A DNA stretch of 64,000 bases from Cecembia calidifontis (GTDB lineage Bacteria; Bacteroidota; Bacteroidia; Cytophagales; Cyclobacteriaceae). Of the stretch, positions 43,814 through 53,268 are shown one piece after another. The notes under the pieces are model-generated. The model was given only the letters and a program-made list of their open reading frames with translations. It was not told where the DNA came from and did no database searches. Where the stretch lies: contig NZ_SGXG01000001.1 in assembly GCF_004216715.1 (NCBI RefSeq), forward strand, positions 4,200,501 through 4,264,500, given 5' to 3'. Every line of letters starts with the position of its first letter. The first letter of the stretch is position 1. The position numbers and the translations under genes were made by a program.

Positions 43814-45700
43814 ATGTATTTCAAGTTCTCTTTACGTAAACATCCCGACACGGGAAGACTGAGTGGGTATTACCGGCTGGTGGAAAGTTACCGTAATGCG
43901 GACAACAGAGTGTGTCATCGCACTATCCTGAATATAGGTTTCATGGAGGATGCCGCACCCGAGCAGCTCAACAAAATACAGAAACACCTTACCGAGAAGT
44001 ATGAGCACAAGGCTTCTCTTTTTGACCTGGAGGAAGATCCAATCGTCAGACGCTATGTTGAAGACTTCTGGAATCGGATCGTATCTTCCAAGAAGCTGGA
44101 TATCAAGTCGGAACAGCAGCTGTCACGGATGGTGGATATGGATACCATCCAGCACAGTAATGCCAGAGAAATAGGAGCTGAGAATATTGCTTTCCAGACA
44201 TGGGAGAAGCTGCAGCTTACACCTTTATTACTTTCGGCGGGATTCAGCGCCGAAGATGCAAGTCTTGCAGCCACACAGGTTGTATCCCGTGCGGTATACC
44301 CCGCTTCCGAACTCAAAACTGTCCGTTGGATAAAGGAAAACTCGGCAGTCTGTGAGCTTACGGGCTATGATATGGATAAAATAACCAAGGACAAGCTGTA
44401 CAAAAGTGCGCTTGAGCTATACAAAGTCAAAGATTCACTCGAAAAGCACCTTTCCAAACGTACCAATGAACTCTTTGATCTACAGGATAAGATCATCCTT
44501 TATGACCTGACCAACACCTACTTTGAGGGAGAAAAACCGAACAGTAAGCTGGCACAATACGGGAGGAGTAAGGAAAAAAGAAAAGATGCGAAACTTGTTG
44601 TGCTGGCACTGGTAGTGAATGTGGAAGGGTTTATCAAGTACTCCTCTATCCTGGAAGGAAACATAGCAGACTGCAACACACTTGCCGCAATGATTGAAAA
44701 GCTTTCCGTCCACACCTGTACAGGACCTGCGGTAGTGGTACTCGATGCAGGCATAGCCACCGAAGAAAACCTGCATCTTATCCAGAGCAAAGGATACAGC
44801 TACCTCTGTGTAAGCAGGACAAAACTCAAGGATTATAGCTATGTGCCCGACAGGCTTACAACTCTGCTGGAAACAAAATCAAAGCAGAACATCAGACTCA
44901 GAGCAGTGTCCACAGAAAAAAACACAGACTATTATTTAGAAGTCAAAAGCCCTTCCAAAGAGAAGAAAGAGGAAGGCATGAAGCTACAGTTCGAAGAAAG
45001 GTTTGAACAGGAACTGCAAAAAATACACCATGCTCTCAACAGCAAGGGAGGGGTCAAAAAAACCGATAAAGTCCACCAGCGCATCGGGAGGGCCAAAGAA
45101 AAGTATCCATCAGTCCAGTATTATTATGAGATCACTGTTGAAAGTGACCCTAAAACAGAACAGGCGACAGCAATGTCATGGAAGAAAAACCCGGAACGGG
45201 AGCAGGCAAAAGCTGATAATCTGGGTATCTATTTTTTACGGACAAACCTGAACGTGCAGGAGGAGTACATCATCTGGAATATCTATAACACTATCAGGGA
45301 AATAGAAAATGCTTTCCGCACCCTCAAAACCGACTTGGACCTTAGACCGATTTACCATAAAAATGATGATGCCACCATGGCGCATCTACATCTGGGAATC
45401 CTTGCATATTGGATAGTCAATACAGTGAGGTACCAGCTCAAACAGAATGGAATAAAAAGCTGCTGGGGTGAAATAGTAAGAATAGGCAACACACAAAAGG
45501 TCATCACTACATCAGGGAAAAACACCTATGACAAAATCATTACCACACGCAAGTGTACAGTTCCAAACAAAAACCTAAAAGAAATTTACGATATTCTTCA
45601 GGCCAAATACCAACCGTTTACAAAAAGAAAATCCGTAGTACACAAACTTGAACTCAAAAAAACAGAAATACCCAAATTACAGCTACTTACAGGCGGATAG
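43814..45700 (+). CDS. IS1634 family transposase
   Basis: A 628-residue DDE transposase of the IS4-like superfamily, IS1634 family. It has the N-terminal MYFKFSLRKHPDTGRLSGYYRLVESYRN, a first-Asp block LYDLTNTYFEGEKPN, the second-Asp block VVVLDAGIATEENL, and the YREK-like final block NTIREIENAFRTLKTDLDLRPIYHK. It ends just before the right inverted repeat. It is full length and apparently intact, so the element may still be mobile. Confidence 0.92.
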   Translation: MYFKFSLRKHPDTGRLSGYYRLVESYRNADNRVCHRTILNIGFMEDAAPEQLNKIQKHLTEKYEHKASLFDLEEDPIVRRYVEDFWNRIVSSKKLDIKSEQQLSRMVDMDTIQHSNAREIGAENIAFQTWEKLQLTPLLLSAGFSAEDASLAATQVVSRAVYPASELKTVRWIKENSAVCELTGYDMDKITKDKLYKSALELYKVKDSLEKHLSKRTNELFDLQDKIILYDLTNTYFEGEKPNSKLAQYGRSKEKRKDAKLVVLALVVNVEGFIKYSSILEGNIADCNTLAAMIEKLSVHTCTGPAVVVLDAGIATEENLHLIQSKGYSYLCVSRTKLKDYSYVPDRLTTLLETKSKQNIRLRAVSTEKNTDYYLEVKSPSKEKKEEGMKLQFEERFEQELQKIHHALNSKGGVKKTDKVHQRIGRAKEKYPSVQYYYEITVESDPKTEQATAMSWKKNPEREQAKADNLGIYFLRTNLNVQEEYIIWNIYNTIREIENAFRTLKTDLDLRPIYHKNDDATMAHLHLGILAYWIVNTVRYQLKQNGIKSCWGEIVRIGNTQKVITTSGKNTYDKIITTRKCTVPNKNLKEIYDILQAKYQPFTKRKSVVHKLELKKTEIPKLQLLTGG

Positions 45701-46894
45701 CTGCAATCTGGGTTAAAAGAGTCCTTGAACTCAACAATGTTCAGGCTTCCTTGGTACAGATGGCTTTTTATGGAGGGTATTTTACAATGGCTTTACCTGC
45801 AGCTTTATTTATCAAAAAATACAGCTATAAAACAGGTGTTTTGATAGGTTTGGGTCTGTATGCATTTGGCGCGATGCTGTTTTATCCGGCTGCCGCTTGG
45901 GAAAGCTACTTCTTCTTCCTGATAGCCTTGTACATCCTCACTTTTGGTCTGGCATTTTTGGAAACGACTGCCAATCCTTATGTGCTGTCGATGGGACCCG
46001 TGGAAACTGCCACCAGAAGATTAAATTTAGCCCAGGCATTCAATCCGATGGGTGCCCTTGCAGGACTTTTTGTAGCCAAAGAATTTATTTTAAATGCATT
46101 ACAATCCAACAATACAGACGAAAGTGGTAACCTGATTTTCAATACCTTGGACGAAAGCGCAAAAGCCATCATCCGCACCAATGACCTGATGGTAATCAGA
46201 GATCCTTATGTCATGCTGGGTCTTGTAGTCATTGTTTTGGCTGTAGTAATTGCTGTCGCTAAGATGCCTGAAAATAAGTCCGGGAATAACAAATTAGACT
46301 TTTGGCCTTCCATGAAAAGACTTTCCACAAACCCGGGATTTGTGGAAGGGGTGATAGCCCAGATGTTTTATGTAGGAGCACAGATCATGGTCTGGACCTA
46401 TATTTACCAATATGCGGAAGTTCTCGGAATCGACAATGCTTCTGCTGTGAATTATGCTTACACTGCCCTAGGCTTGTTCCTTGTTGGAAGATGGATATGT
46501 ACTTTCTTACTGAGATATCTGAAACCAGCCCGTCTTTTGTTATACTTCTCTTTCTTGGCTGCTGCATTTACCCTAGGGGCAATTTTTATTCAGGGTGTTT
46601 TAGGACTATACAGTTTAGTGGGTATTTCATTTGCCATGTCTTTGATGTTTCCCACCATTTACGGCATCGCCTTGGATGATTTGGGTGAAGATGCCAAATA
46701 CGGAGCCGCTTTTTTGGTGATGGCCATCGTAGGAGGTGCCATTATGCCTACTTTACAGGGAGTAATTTTGGATATTGGTGGATCGGGTTACAATGACATG
46801 CTTATCCTCGGTGTTCCTGAGGTGAATTTTTCCTTTATTCTGCCACTTTGCTGCTTTATTGTAGTGGGCTGGTTTGCTTGGAGAAGACTTGGCC

Positions 46895-47308
46895 TTAAAG
46901 ATTGAAGTGTTTGACAAATTCCAACACATTTGGGTACATCAATTCCTTTAATTGAATGACTTCCTCTGTAGAATAAAATTTTATCTCCAAACATTCCGTA
47001 CTTGGGACAAAATCCAGATGATGGACTCTTGTCTCGTAGACAGCATTCACAATGTGTTGGTTCTTAGGATTGATCACAGGAAAAAAATATAGTGGATGCG
47101 CTGAAATATAGGTTACTTCAAGCCCCATCTCTTCCATAAGCTCACGGGCTATTCCCTGATGGGGGCTCTCCCCGAAATCCAAACCGCCTCCAGGTAGTTC
47201 CCAAAGGCCATTTTCTTCTTTTACAAGGAGAAATCGATTTTGCTCATCTAAGATCAGGGCCTTGACCGAAACACGGTAAAAACATGCCGGAATGGTTAAA
47301 TCATTCAT
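46895..47308 (-). CDS. NUDIX hydrolase
   Basis: A 137-residue single-domain NUDIX enzyme. The Nudix box is complete: GGGLDFGESPHQGIARELMEEMGLE (G-x5-E-x7-R-E-U-x-E-E-x-G-U). It hydrolyses a nucleoside diphosphate linked to another group; the substrate is unknown. The gene overlaps the converging fucP end by 11 bases and lies 21 bases before the DUF21 gene stop on the same strand, so the two may share a transcript. Confidence 0.92.
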   Translation of the reverse strand: MNDLTIPACFYRVSVKALILDEQNRFLLVKEENGLWELPGGGLDFGESPHQGIARELMEEMGLEVTYISAHPLYFFPVINPKNQHIVNAVYETRVHHLDFVPSTECLEIKFYSTEEVIQLKELMYPNVLEFVKHFNL

Positions 47309-47329
47309 TTTAGTATAGAAATTACATAA

Positions 47330-48352
47330 TTAGGCTTCTTCAATTGCTATTTCCCGCATCAATCTTCCCAAAATATCAGATCCTGATATGATCTTTTTAT
47401 ATTTGTCCGTCCAAAGAAGAGCCAGGTCTTCATCTATAACATCATCCTCCGGTCCCTGTGGCTGGACCCTCCATCTTTCCAAAATTTTTCCAATAGGATA
47501 CTCTGCTTCGTAGATTACCAAAGGAATATGACAAAATTCCAAAGGATTACTGGCTTTATTTCTAAGGAGAAAATTATTGACAAAAGAATTAAAATTCAAA
47601 ACCTTACGTGGGTGCCCGTTAGCCTCATCCAGAATGACAACCCACTTTTTACCCGATTTGGCCAATTCTTGGAGAAATGGATCTTTGGAACTCCTTTTTA
47701 TTTCAGGGAAAATCGGTTTTGAACCAATATAGGGCAGGGTGATGATACTCAACTGATCAATATTCTCCCCCTCTCTATAGGCCGGCAGATCGTCTAACCT
47801 CAGGAAATTGACCTCCCCTCTTGCTTCCAACCTTCCCAGCTCAGTTTTGGCGTTTTTTGCCTGATATTTCAATAAAGAAATCAGTTCATTCTCCTGTAAC
47901 CAAGGGATAGGCTCTAATCCCAAAAAATGATCTAAAAGCACACCTGAAGGTTTGGCCAATGGCCAAAGAACAACTTTATAAAATTTCAAAACAGGAGAGA
48001 GTTTTGCCCCGATTTTCAAAGCATGCCGTGTAAAATAGGCCTGAGGGAATATTTCTCCTGCAAATGTGATAACAAAAGTAGAAAAGAAAAAAGAACCAAG
48101 ACCCAGCAAAACAGAATCAGCCAAAAGGGTCAACAACACATTTACTCCCACATTGCCCCATAATATAGTTGCCAAAGTATAATTGGTATCTCTTCTCAAG
48201 GAAAGGACTCTTTCTGCCAATAAATCTCCCCCGTCGGCAGCAACTTCCAGACGTAACCTGCTCAGGCTGAACAAGGCGATATTGAGCCCAGAAAAAGTGG
48301 CAGATTGGGTAATACAAACAAAAATGGCAATCCAGATCCAAATTGACTCCAT
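47330..48352 (-). CDS. DUF21/CNNM-domain membrane protein (HlyC/CorC-like)
   Basis: A 340-residue protein. The N-terminal DUF21 transmembrane domain (about 1-150, with FSGLNIALFSLSRLRLEV and FAGEIFPQAYFTRHALKIG) is typical of CNNM/CorC-type Mg2+ and heavy-metal related transporters. The C-terminal half (about 180-335) is a CBS-pair-like regulatory region, more divergent than usual. The full CorC C-terminal domain is absent. A role in divalent metal transport is inferred from the family. Its upstream region now ends at an IS1182-type element only 73 bp away, which may supply or remove its promoter. Confidence 0.85.
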   Translation of the reverse strand: MESIWIWIAIFVCITQSATFSGLNIALFSLSRLRLEVAADGGDLLAERVLSLRRDTNYTLATILWGNVGVNVLLTLLADSVLLGLGSFFFSTFVITFAGEIFPQAYFTRHALKIGAKLSPVLKFYKVVLWPLAKPSGVLLDHFLGLEPIPWLQENELISLLKYQAKNAKTELGRLEARGEVNFLRLDDLPAYREGENIDQLSIITLPYIGSKPIFPEIKRSSKDPFLQELAKSGKKWVVILDEANGHPRKVLNFNSFVNNFLLRNKASNPLEFCHIPLVIYEAEYPIGKILERWRVQPQGPEDDVIDEDLALLWTDKYKKIISGSDILGRLMREIAIEEA

Positions 48353-48425
48353 AAGGATGCTTTTAAGGAAAGTTAAAAAATATGAAATTGAAAAGCTATC
48401 AACTGGAAAGGAATCTAAGGAAAAA

Positions 48426-50211
48426 GGGGCTGTCCGAAAAGGGCAGCTTTTTTTATGCCGCTATTTTTTGATTTTGAAAATCCAATGCCATTACCAGTGA
48501 TCTTTGATTAGAATTTTCCTTTGGAACGTAAAATACCGGCCGACTATTGTAGGGTTTATAACCCAAAGATGATTTTTTAGATAGTTTTAGTCCAGAGTGC
48601 ATACTTTTAGCCACCATTTTTCTCAGATTATGGCCAATTGCCATCAATAAGAACTCTAATTCCACTTTTTCTAAACCAGTGAGTGTAAATCTGTTGAATA
48701 TATTATTGCTTTTCAGCTGGCCAAACGCAGCTTCCGCCTCTATTGGTCTTTTGCTCCTGTGTTCAAGCCCCTTTTTATTCATTAGTTTTTCCTTGGCCTG
48801 CTGTTTTAAGAAGTTTAACCTATGGTTCACTTCGATTCTTCTGTTACCTGTCGCTTTGTGGCATTGTGCTCTTAAGGGGCATCCTTCACAGTTTTTTGCC
48901 TGATAATAAGTTACTTGAGATACATACCCATTGCTTGAAGTGCGCTTTCCTTGTCCAACATTCTCCATCCGCTGTCCCATGGGGCATACGTAAAAATCTT
49001 GCGCTGCATTGTAGAAAAGATTTTGGGGAAGAAAAGGATTGTTCTTTGTCTTCTTCTTTTGCTCCATGTGGAAGTAATTGTATTTCACATAGGCATCAAC
49101 TCCCTTTTTTTCAAGCATTTCATAATTCTCCTCACTGCCGTATCCTGCATCAGCTACTATCTCTTTACTTTGTTTACTATACGATTTTTCAAAACTGTCC
49201 AAGTGGGATTTTAAAGTGGTGGTATCCCCTGCTGTTTGGTGGATAGTAGCATGGGTAATGAATTGATTTTCAGTTGATATCTGAGGATTGTAAGCGGGTT
49301 TTAGTTGTCCGTTTTTCATGTGGTCCTCTTTCATTCTCATGAATGTGGCATCATGATCTGTCTTACTGTACGAATTTCTATCCCCCAAAATCTCCAGGTC
49401 TTTTTCATACTTCTCCAGCTTGGGAAGATGTTCTTCCTGAAGTTTTTGAAGCTCCTTAGCAACCTTCTTTGAAGGCTCTTTTAGCTTTTTATTTATGGCT
49501 GAAAGCCGCTCCCTTAATTCTTCAGAATCAATTTTTTTAGGCAATTCTTCTTGATTAACTTCTTGATTATCTGATAGGATGCTTTCTTCGATATCTGATA
49601 AAACACTCTTGATCTTACCTTCTAACCTTTCTTTGTGCTTTTCAACTGTCTTACGCCAGACAAAAGTGTACTTATTGGATTTTGCTTCAATCTTGGTTCC
49701 GTCAATGTATTGTACATCAAGGCTTACATATCCCATCTCAACAAGCATTTTTACCACTTCGGCAAACAATGTCTTGATGGAGTCTTTTAAGATTTTACCG
49801 CGGAAATCGTTGATGGTTCTGAAATCGGGGGTTGAGTTTCCTGAGATAAACATGAAGTGGATGTTCTCATTAAGTGCTTTGGCTATTTTCCTACATGAAT
49901 ACACATTGGATAAATAGCTGTAGAACAGCACTTTAATCATCATTCGTGGATGATAGGCTGATGTACCGCCTCCCTTGTACCTCTTTATAATATCACTGAT
50001 ATCCAATGAGTTAACCACAGTATCAACCAATCGAGCAGGGTGGTTATCAGGGATTTTATCAAAAATATTTGCCGGAAATAATTCTGGACAATTGCCAGTC
50101 TGATTTTTAAAAACTACCTTAGACATTGTTGTATTTTGTTCAACTCTAAAATAATAATTTTAGAGAAAATCAACAATAAAAAAAGGGTGTCTCGACTTTT
50201 CGGACACCCCC
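48426..50211 (-). mobile_element. IS1182 family insertion sequence (about 1.79 kb)
   Basis: The ends read GGGGCTGTCCGAAAAG (48426-48441) and the complement of GGGGGTGTCCGAAAAG (50196-50211), an imperfect inverted repeat with one mismatch. No clear target duplication is visible in the flanks (left GGAAAAA, right TTCCAAC). Its right end forms the new 3' end of the maleylacetate reductase gene. Confidence 0.85.
48453..50126 (-). CDS. IS1182 family transposase
   Basis: A 557-residue DDE transposase with the IS1182 layout: N-terminal block (KYKGGGTSAYHPRMMIKVLFYSYLSNVYSCRKIAKAL) and the HFMFISGNSTPDFRTINDFRG domain, then DDE blocks VQYIDGTKIEAKSNKYTFVWR, EIVADAGYGSEENYE and the C-terminal RSKRPIEAEAAFGQLKSNNIFNRF. 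A zinc-ribbon-like CPMGQR, CEGCPLRAQC region is present. It appears intact. Confidence 0.93.
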   Translation of the reverse strand: MSKVVFKNQTGNCPELFPANIFDKIPDNHPARLVDTVVNSLDISDIIKRYKGGGTSAYHPRMMIKVLFYSYLSNVYSCRKIAKALNENIHFMFISGNSTPDFRTINDFRGKILKDSIKTLFAEVVKMLVEMGYVSLDVQYIDGTKIEAKSNKYTFVWRKTVEKHKERLEGKIKSVLSDIEESILSDNQEVNQEELPKKIDSEELRERLSAINKKLKEPSKKVAKELQKLQEEHLPKLEKYEKDLEILGDRNSYSKTDHDATFMRMKEDHMKNGQLKPAYNPQISTENQFITHATIHQTAGDTTTLKSHLDSFEKSYSKQSKEIVADAGYGSEENYEMLEKKGVDAYVKYNYFHMEQKKKTKNNPFLPQNLFYNAAQDFYVCPMGQRMENVGQGKRTSSNGYVSQVTYYQAKNCEGCPLRAQCHKATGNRRIEVNHRLNFLKQQAKEKLMNKKGLEHRSKRPIEAEAAFGQLKSNNIFNRFTLTGLEKVELEFLLMAIGHNLRKMVAKSMHSGLKLSKKSSLGYKPYNSRPVFYVPKENSNQRSLVMALDFQNQKIAA

Positions 50212-51243
50212 TTCCAACATCATATTTAAGTGATCCCTGATCATCGGGGCAGGATTGGGATAGGTCATCTGCATCAAGAAATCCACCGCCTTTGGAATAT
50301 CTTCCTTAGAAAGTCCAAGCTCATGCAAACTAAAACCTGAACCCAATTTTTCCTGTAACTCTCTCAATGTCTTATAGGGCAAAGGATCTTCAAATATACT
50401 CTGAAAATTCAACTGTAAATCTTCAGTCAAAAAGTCCCATTGATATTTGAGGACAAAAGGCAAAAGAAGGGTATGGATTTTTGAATGCTCCAGATTAAAG
50501 TTGCCCCCAAGAACATGGGCAGCCTTATGATGAAGTCCCATGCTTACCTCGCAAAGCACCTTTCCACCAACATAGGCCCCAAACAATAACTTTTCATTGA
50601 TGTCTGCTGTCATCACTTTTTCATGGGACAAGGAATTTAAGCCTGCCAAGAGATTTTTTAACCCCAAATCTGCCAAAGCATTTATAATTGGATTGGATTC
50701 AGGGGAATAAATAGCCTCCACCAGGTGGGCCATGGCATTAAAAGCCGAAGGAACTGCCAAATCGAGGGGCATCCCTATAGATAAATAAGGATCATAAAAC
50801 ACTTTATGCGGATGAACCTTATCGTCTCTTTTGACGGTTTTGACACCTTTGTGGGAAATGCCATAAATATTGGTCATTTCAGATCCTGAGTAGGTAGTAG
50901 GTACCGCCCAAAGTTCCGCTTTGGAATTTAACGCCAGGGCTTTTCCCAGGCCAATTGCAGAGCCCCCACCTAGACAAAGTATTATATCCACTTCCTTTCC
51001 CTCTAGGAATCTTTCGGCCTCCTCTACCAATTCAAGAGGCACATGCTGGATGATTTTATCAAAATGAAAGACCTCTCCTACTTTATCATGAAGCATGAGT
51101 TTTTCGACCAGATCCCCATACCTACGACTTCCAATAAATGCGATTTTTGATTTGCTTGATGGCAGTTCTTGCTCCAAAGCCTCCAAAATCGGCTTTCCAA
51201 AAATTACTTTTACAGCATGGGTTTTATAATCAAATGAAATCAT
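50170..51243 (-). CDS. Maleylacetate reductase (iron-containing alcohol dehydrogenase fold), 3' end replaced by IS
   Basis: A 357-residue protein of the maleylacetate reductase group, which reduces maleylacetate to 3-oxoadipate with NAD(P)H. The N-terminal Rossmann-like half has CLGGGSAIGLGKALAL and AVPTTYSGSEMTNIYG; the C-terminal helical half has FNAMAHLVEAIYSPES and GLHHKAAHVLGG. The native frame runs to about position 50212; the last 12-13 residues (GGVRKVETPFFYC) are encoded by the IS1182 end. The loss is small and the enzyme may still work. It is the last gene of a probable hydroquinone operon and is 25 bp from the thiolase gene. Confidence 0.88.
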   Translation of the reverse strand: MISFDYKTHAVKVIFGKPILEALEQELPSSKSKIAFIGSRRYGDLVEKLMLHDKVGEVFHFDKIIQHVPLELVEEAERFLEGKEVDIILCLGGGSAIGLGKALALNSKAELWAVPTTYSGSEMTNIYGISHKGVKTVKRDDKVHPHKVFYDPYLSIGMPLDLAVPSAFNAMAHLVEAIYSPESNPIINALADLGLKNLLAGLNSLSHEKVMTADINEKLLFGAYVGGKVLCEVSMGLHHKAAHVLGGNFNLEHSKIHTLLLPFVLKYQWDFLTEDLQLNFQSIFEDPLPYKTLRELQEKLGSGFSLHELGLSKEDIPKAVDFLMQMTYPNPAPMIRDHLNMMLEGGVRKVETPFFYC

Positions 51244-51268
51244 CGTTGTTTTTTAATAAGTATTTCGA

Positions 51269-52477
51269 TCAGCTTACCCGTTCTATCACAAGGGCATAGC
51301 CCTGCCCAACACCTACGCATAGTGTAGCTAGGGCATAACTTTTTTGTTTGAGGATTAATTCCTCCACTGCGGTTTGTATTATCCTTGTTCCTGTCATGCC
51401 CAAAGGATGGCCCAAGGCTATGGCTCCTCCGTTGGGATTGATACGTGGATCATTATCCTCGAGTCCCCATTGCCTAATACAGGCCAAAGATTGAGCGGCA
51501 AAAGCCTCATTGAGTTCAATCACATCCATATCCTCCCAACTAAGCCCTGCCTTAGCCAATGCTTTATTTGCAGCTTCCACTGGACCGATCCCCATAATTC
51601 TCGGTTCCACTCCAACTACTTGGGAACTTAAAATCCTTGCTTTTGGCTTTAATCCATATTTATCGACTGCATCCTCAGAAGCAATCAACATGGCTGCGGC
51701 ACCATCATTTAAACCCGATGCATTCCCGGCTGTAACCGTCCCATCCTTTTTGAAAGCTGGTTTCAATGCCGCCAGCTTTTCCAAAGATGTATCTTCCCGG
51801 ATAAATTCATCCTCAACAAGTCGAAGAGATTCACCTTTCTTTATAGGAATCTCAACCGGAATGATTTCTCTGGCTAGACGTCCATTTGCCCTGGCTTGGG
51901 AAGCTTTCATCTGGCTTTGATAGGCAAACAAATCCTGATCTTCTCTCGATATGCCATACATCTCTACCAAATGCTCAGCCGTGAGCCCCATCGGATCTAC
52001 ACCATACATCTGTTCCATTTTGGGATTCACAAAGCGCCATCCAAAGCTGGAATCGTACATTTGGGCATCATTGCCAAAGGCTGAGCTTGGCTTTCCGATG
52101 ACATATGGCCCACGGGTCATATGTTCTACGCCTCCAGCAATAAACAAATCTCCATCACCGGCCATAATGGCTCTTTTGGAATGGACTATGGCAGATAAGC
52201 CTGAGGAACAAAGTCGGTTGATGGTCTCTCCGGGAACGGACACGGGAAGCCCCGCTAACAAGGACGCCATCCTAGCTACATTCCGGTTATCTTCACCTGC
52301 TTGGTTATGGCAACCCAAAATCACATCATCTATGGCTTCTTTTGGAAGCTCAGGAAATTTATCCATCAGCCCCTTAATGACATAAGCAGCCAGATCATCT
52401 GCCCGCATAGAGGACAAGCTGCCTTTAAATTTTGAAATTGGGCTCCTTACAGCATCAATGATATATACATTCCTCAT
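51269..52477 (-). CDS. pcaF: Thiolase family protein, probable 3-oxoadipyl-CoA thiolase
   Basis: A 402-residue thiolase. It has the acyl-enzyme Cys90 in INRLCSSGLSAIV, then GGVEHMTRGPYVIGKP, which is characteristic of 3-oxoadipyl-CoA thiolases, then the catalytic His in GGAIALGHPLGMTGTR and the second Cys in TLCVGVGQG. It splits 3-oxoadipyl-CoA into succinyl-CoA and acetyl-CoA. It overlaps the CoA-transferase B gene by four bases. Position in the operon supports the 3-oxoadipate role over general acetoacetyl-CoA thiolase. Confidence 0.9.
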   Translation of the reverse strand: MRNVYIIDAVRSPISKFKGSLSSMRADDLAAYVIKGLMDKFPELPKEAIDDVILGCHNQAGEDNRNVARMASLLAGLPVSVPGETINRLCSSGLSAIVHSKRAIMAGDGDLFIAGGVEHMTRGPYVIGKPSSAFGNDAQMYDSSFGWRFVNPKMEQMYGVDPMGLTAEHLVEMYGISREDQDLFAYQSQMKASQARANGRLAREIIPVEIPIKKGESLRLVEDEFIREDTSLEKLAALKPAFKKDGTVTAGNASGLNDGAAAMLIASEDAVDKYGLKPKARILSSQVVGVEPRIMGIGPVEAANKALAKAGLSWEDMDVIELNEAFAAQSLACIRQWGLEDNDPRINPNGGAIALGHPLGMTGTRIIQTAVEELILKQKSYALATLCVGVGQGYALVIERVS

Positions 52478-53247
52478 TTTTGGGACTGGCTATGGGCGAT
52501 AGATGTTCTTTTTTGAAGATCCCTAAGGATTTCCAAGTATTCGAAGGACGGTTCTTCCGTAACCATCAGGTTTTCGGAAATTTTTAAATTCCAACCGGTA
52601 TTGTCCTTCACCTCCTGTATGGAAACTCCCGGATGAATTGAGGTCAATTCAAATTCTTTTGTTTCAGGGTTCGGCCTAAGGATTCCCATATCTGTAATGA
52701 TAAATTGAGGTCCTTCACCAGGGATTCCCAATTTCTCCCTTTCATCACCCCCACTAAGGTATCCAGCTGAAGTGATAAAATCCACTTTGTCTACAAAAGC
52801 CCTGCTGTTATGCTTCATAATCACAAAGGTTCTTTTGGCATTGGAGGCTATTTCAGGTGCTCCTCCAGCTCCCGGCAGGCGGACTTTCGGTTTTTTATAA
52901 GAACCAATCACAGTAGAATTAATATTCCCAAATTTATCAATCTGTGCACCGCCAAGAAAACCTACATCCACTTTTCCTCCCTGAAGCCAGTAATTGAAAA
53001 TTTCCGGCACAGAAACCACAGTGCTGGCCGTCTCTGCCAAAATATCATCCCCAATAGAAAGTGGAAGAATGTGTGGCTTGGTATCAATGGTCCCTGATTC
53101 ATAAATCAGGACAATATCAGGGGCATGGGTCAACCTGGCCAGGTTACAGGCAGTACTCGGAAGACCTATGCCCACAAAACAAACTTCCCCATTATGTAGT
53201 AATCGGGAAGCTGTAATGATCATCATTTCTTCTTTGGAATATTCCAT
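52474..53247 (-). CDS. CoA-transferase subunit B (probable 3-oxoadipate CoA-transferase)
   Basis: A 257-residue beta subunit of the class I CoA-transferase family. The catalytic glutamate is in VLIYESGTIDTKP, and the GGAQIDKFGNINSTVIGSYKKPKVRLPGAGG block is typical of the CatJ/glutaconate-type group rather than the PcaJ type. With subunit A it moves CoA from succinyl-CoA to 3-oxoadipate. The gene pair is adjacent to the thiolase and reductase genes of the same pathway. Confidence 0.86.
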   Translation of the reverse strand: MEYSKEEMMIITASRLLHNGEVCFVGIGLPSTACNLARLTHAPDIVLIYESGTIDTKPHILPLSIGDDILAETASTVVSVPEIFNYWLQGGKVDVGFLGGAQIDKFGNINSTVIGSYKKPKVRLPGAGGAPEIASNAKRTFVIMKHNSRAFVDKVDFITSAGYLSGGDEREKLGIPGEGPQFIITDMGILRPNPETKEFELTSIHPGVSIQEVKDNTGWNLKISENLMVTEEPSFEYLEILRDLQKRTSIAHSQSQK

Positions 53248-53268
53248 AGGTTTTTTTGAATGCTGGGT

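Larger units (their letters stand above)
43634..45712 (+). mobile_element. IS1634-like insertion sequence (2,079 bp) inside fucP
   Basis: The terminal inverted repeats CCCAGATTGCAGCT (43634-43647 and complement at 45699-45712) are 14 bp and perfect. The target duplication TTAA is at 43630-43633 and 45713-45716. A single transposase gene fills the element. Near the left end a strong A/T hairpin with T8 (43658-43691) can stop transcription entering from fucP. Confidence 0.93.
43515..46905 (+). pseudogene. fucP: fucP-like sugar permease, split by an IS element
   Basis: The 5' part (43515-43633) encodes LPFVLITSLFALWGFANDITNPMVAAF, the diagnostic N-terminus of FucP-type MFS L-fucose:proton symporters. 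The 3' part (from 45713) continues in frame as KRVLELNNVQASLVQMAFYGGYF and runs through the remaining membrane helices, ending at TGA 46903-46905. Joining 43515-43633 to 45717-46905 with one TTAA removed restores one uninterrupted frame of about 436 residues. The IS puts a stop shortly after the junction. The gene is the last of the operon, so transport of the sugar is probably lost unless another permease exists. Confidence 0.93.
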
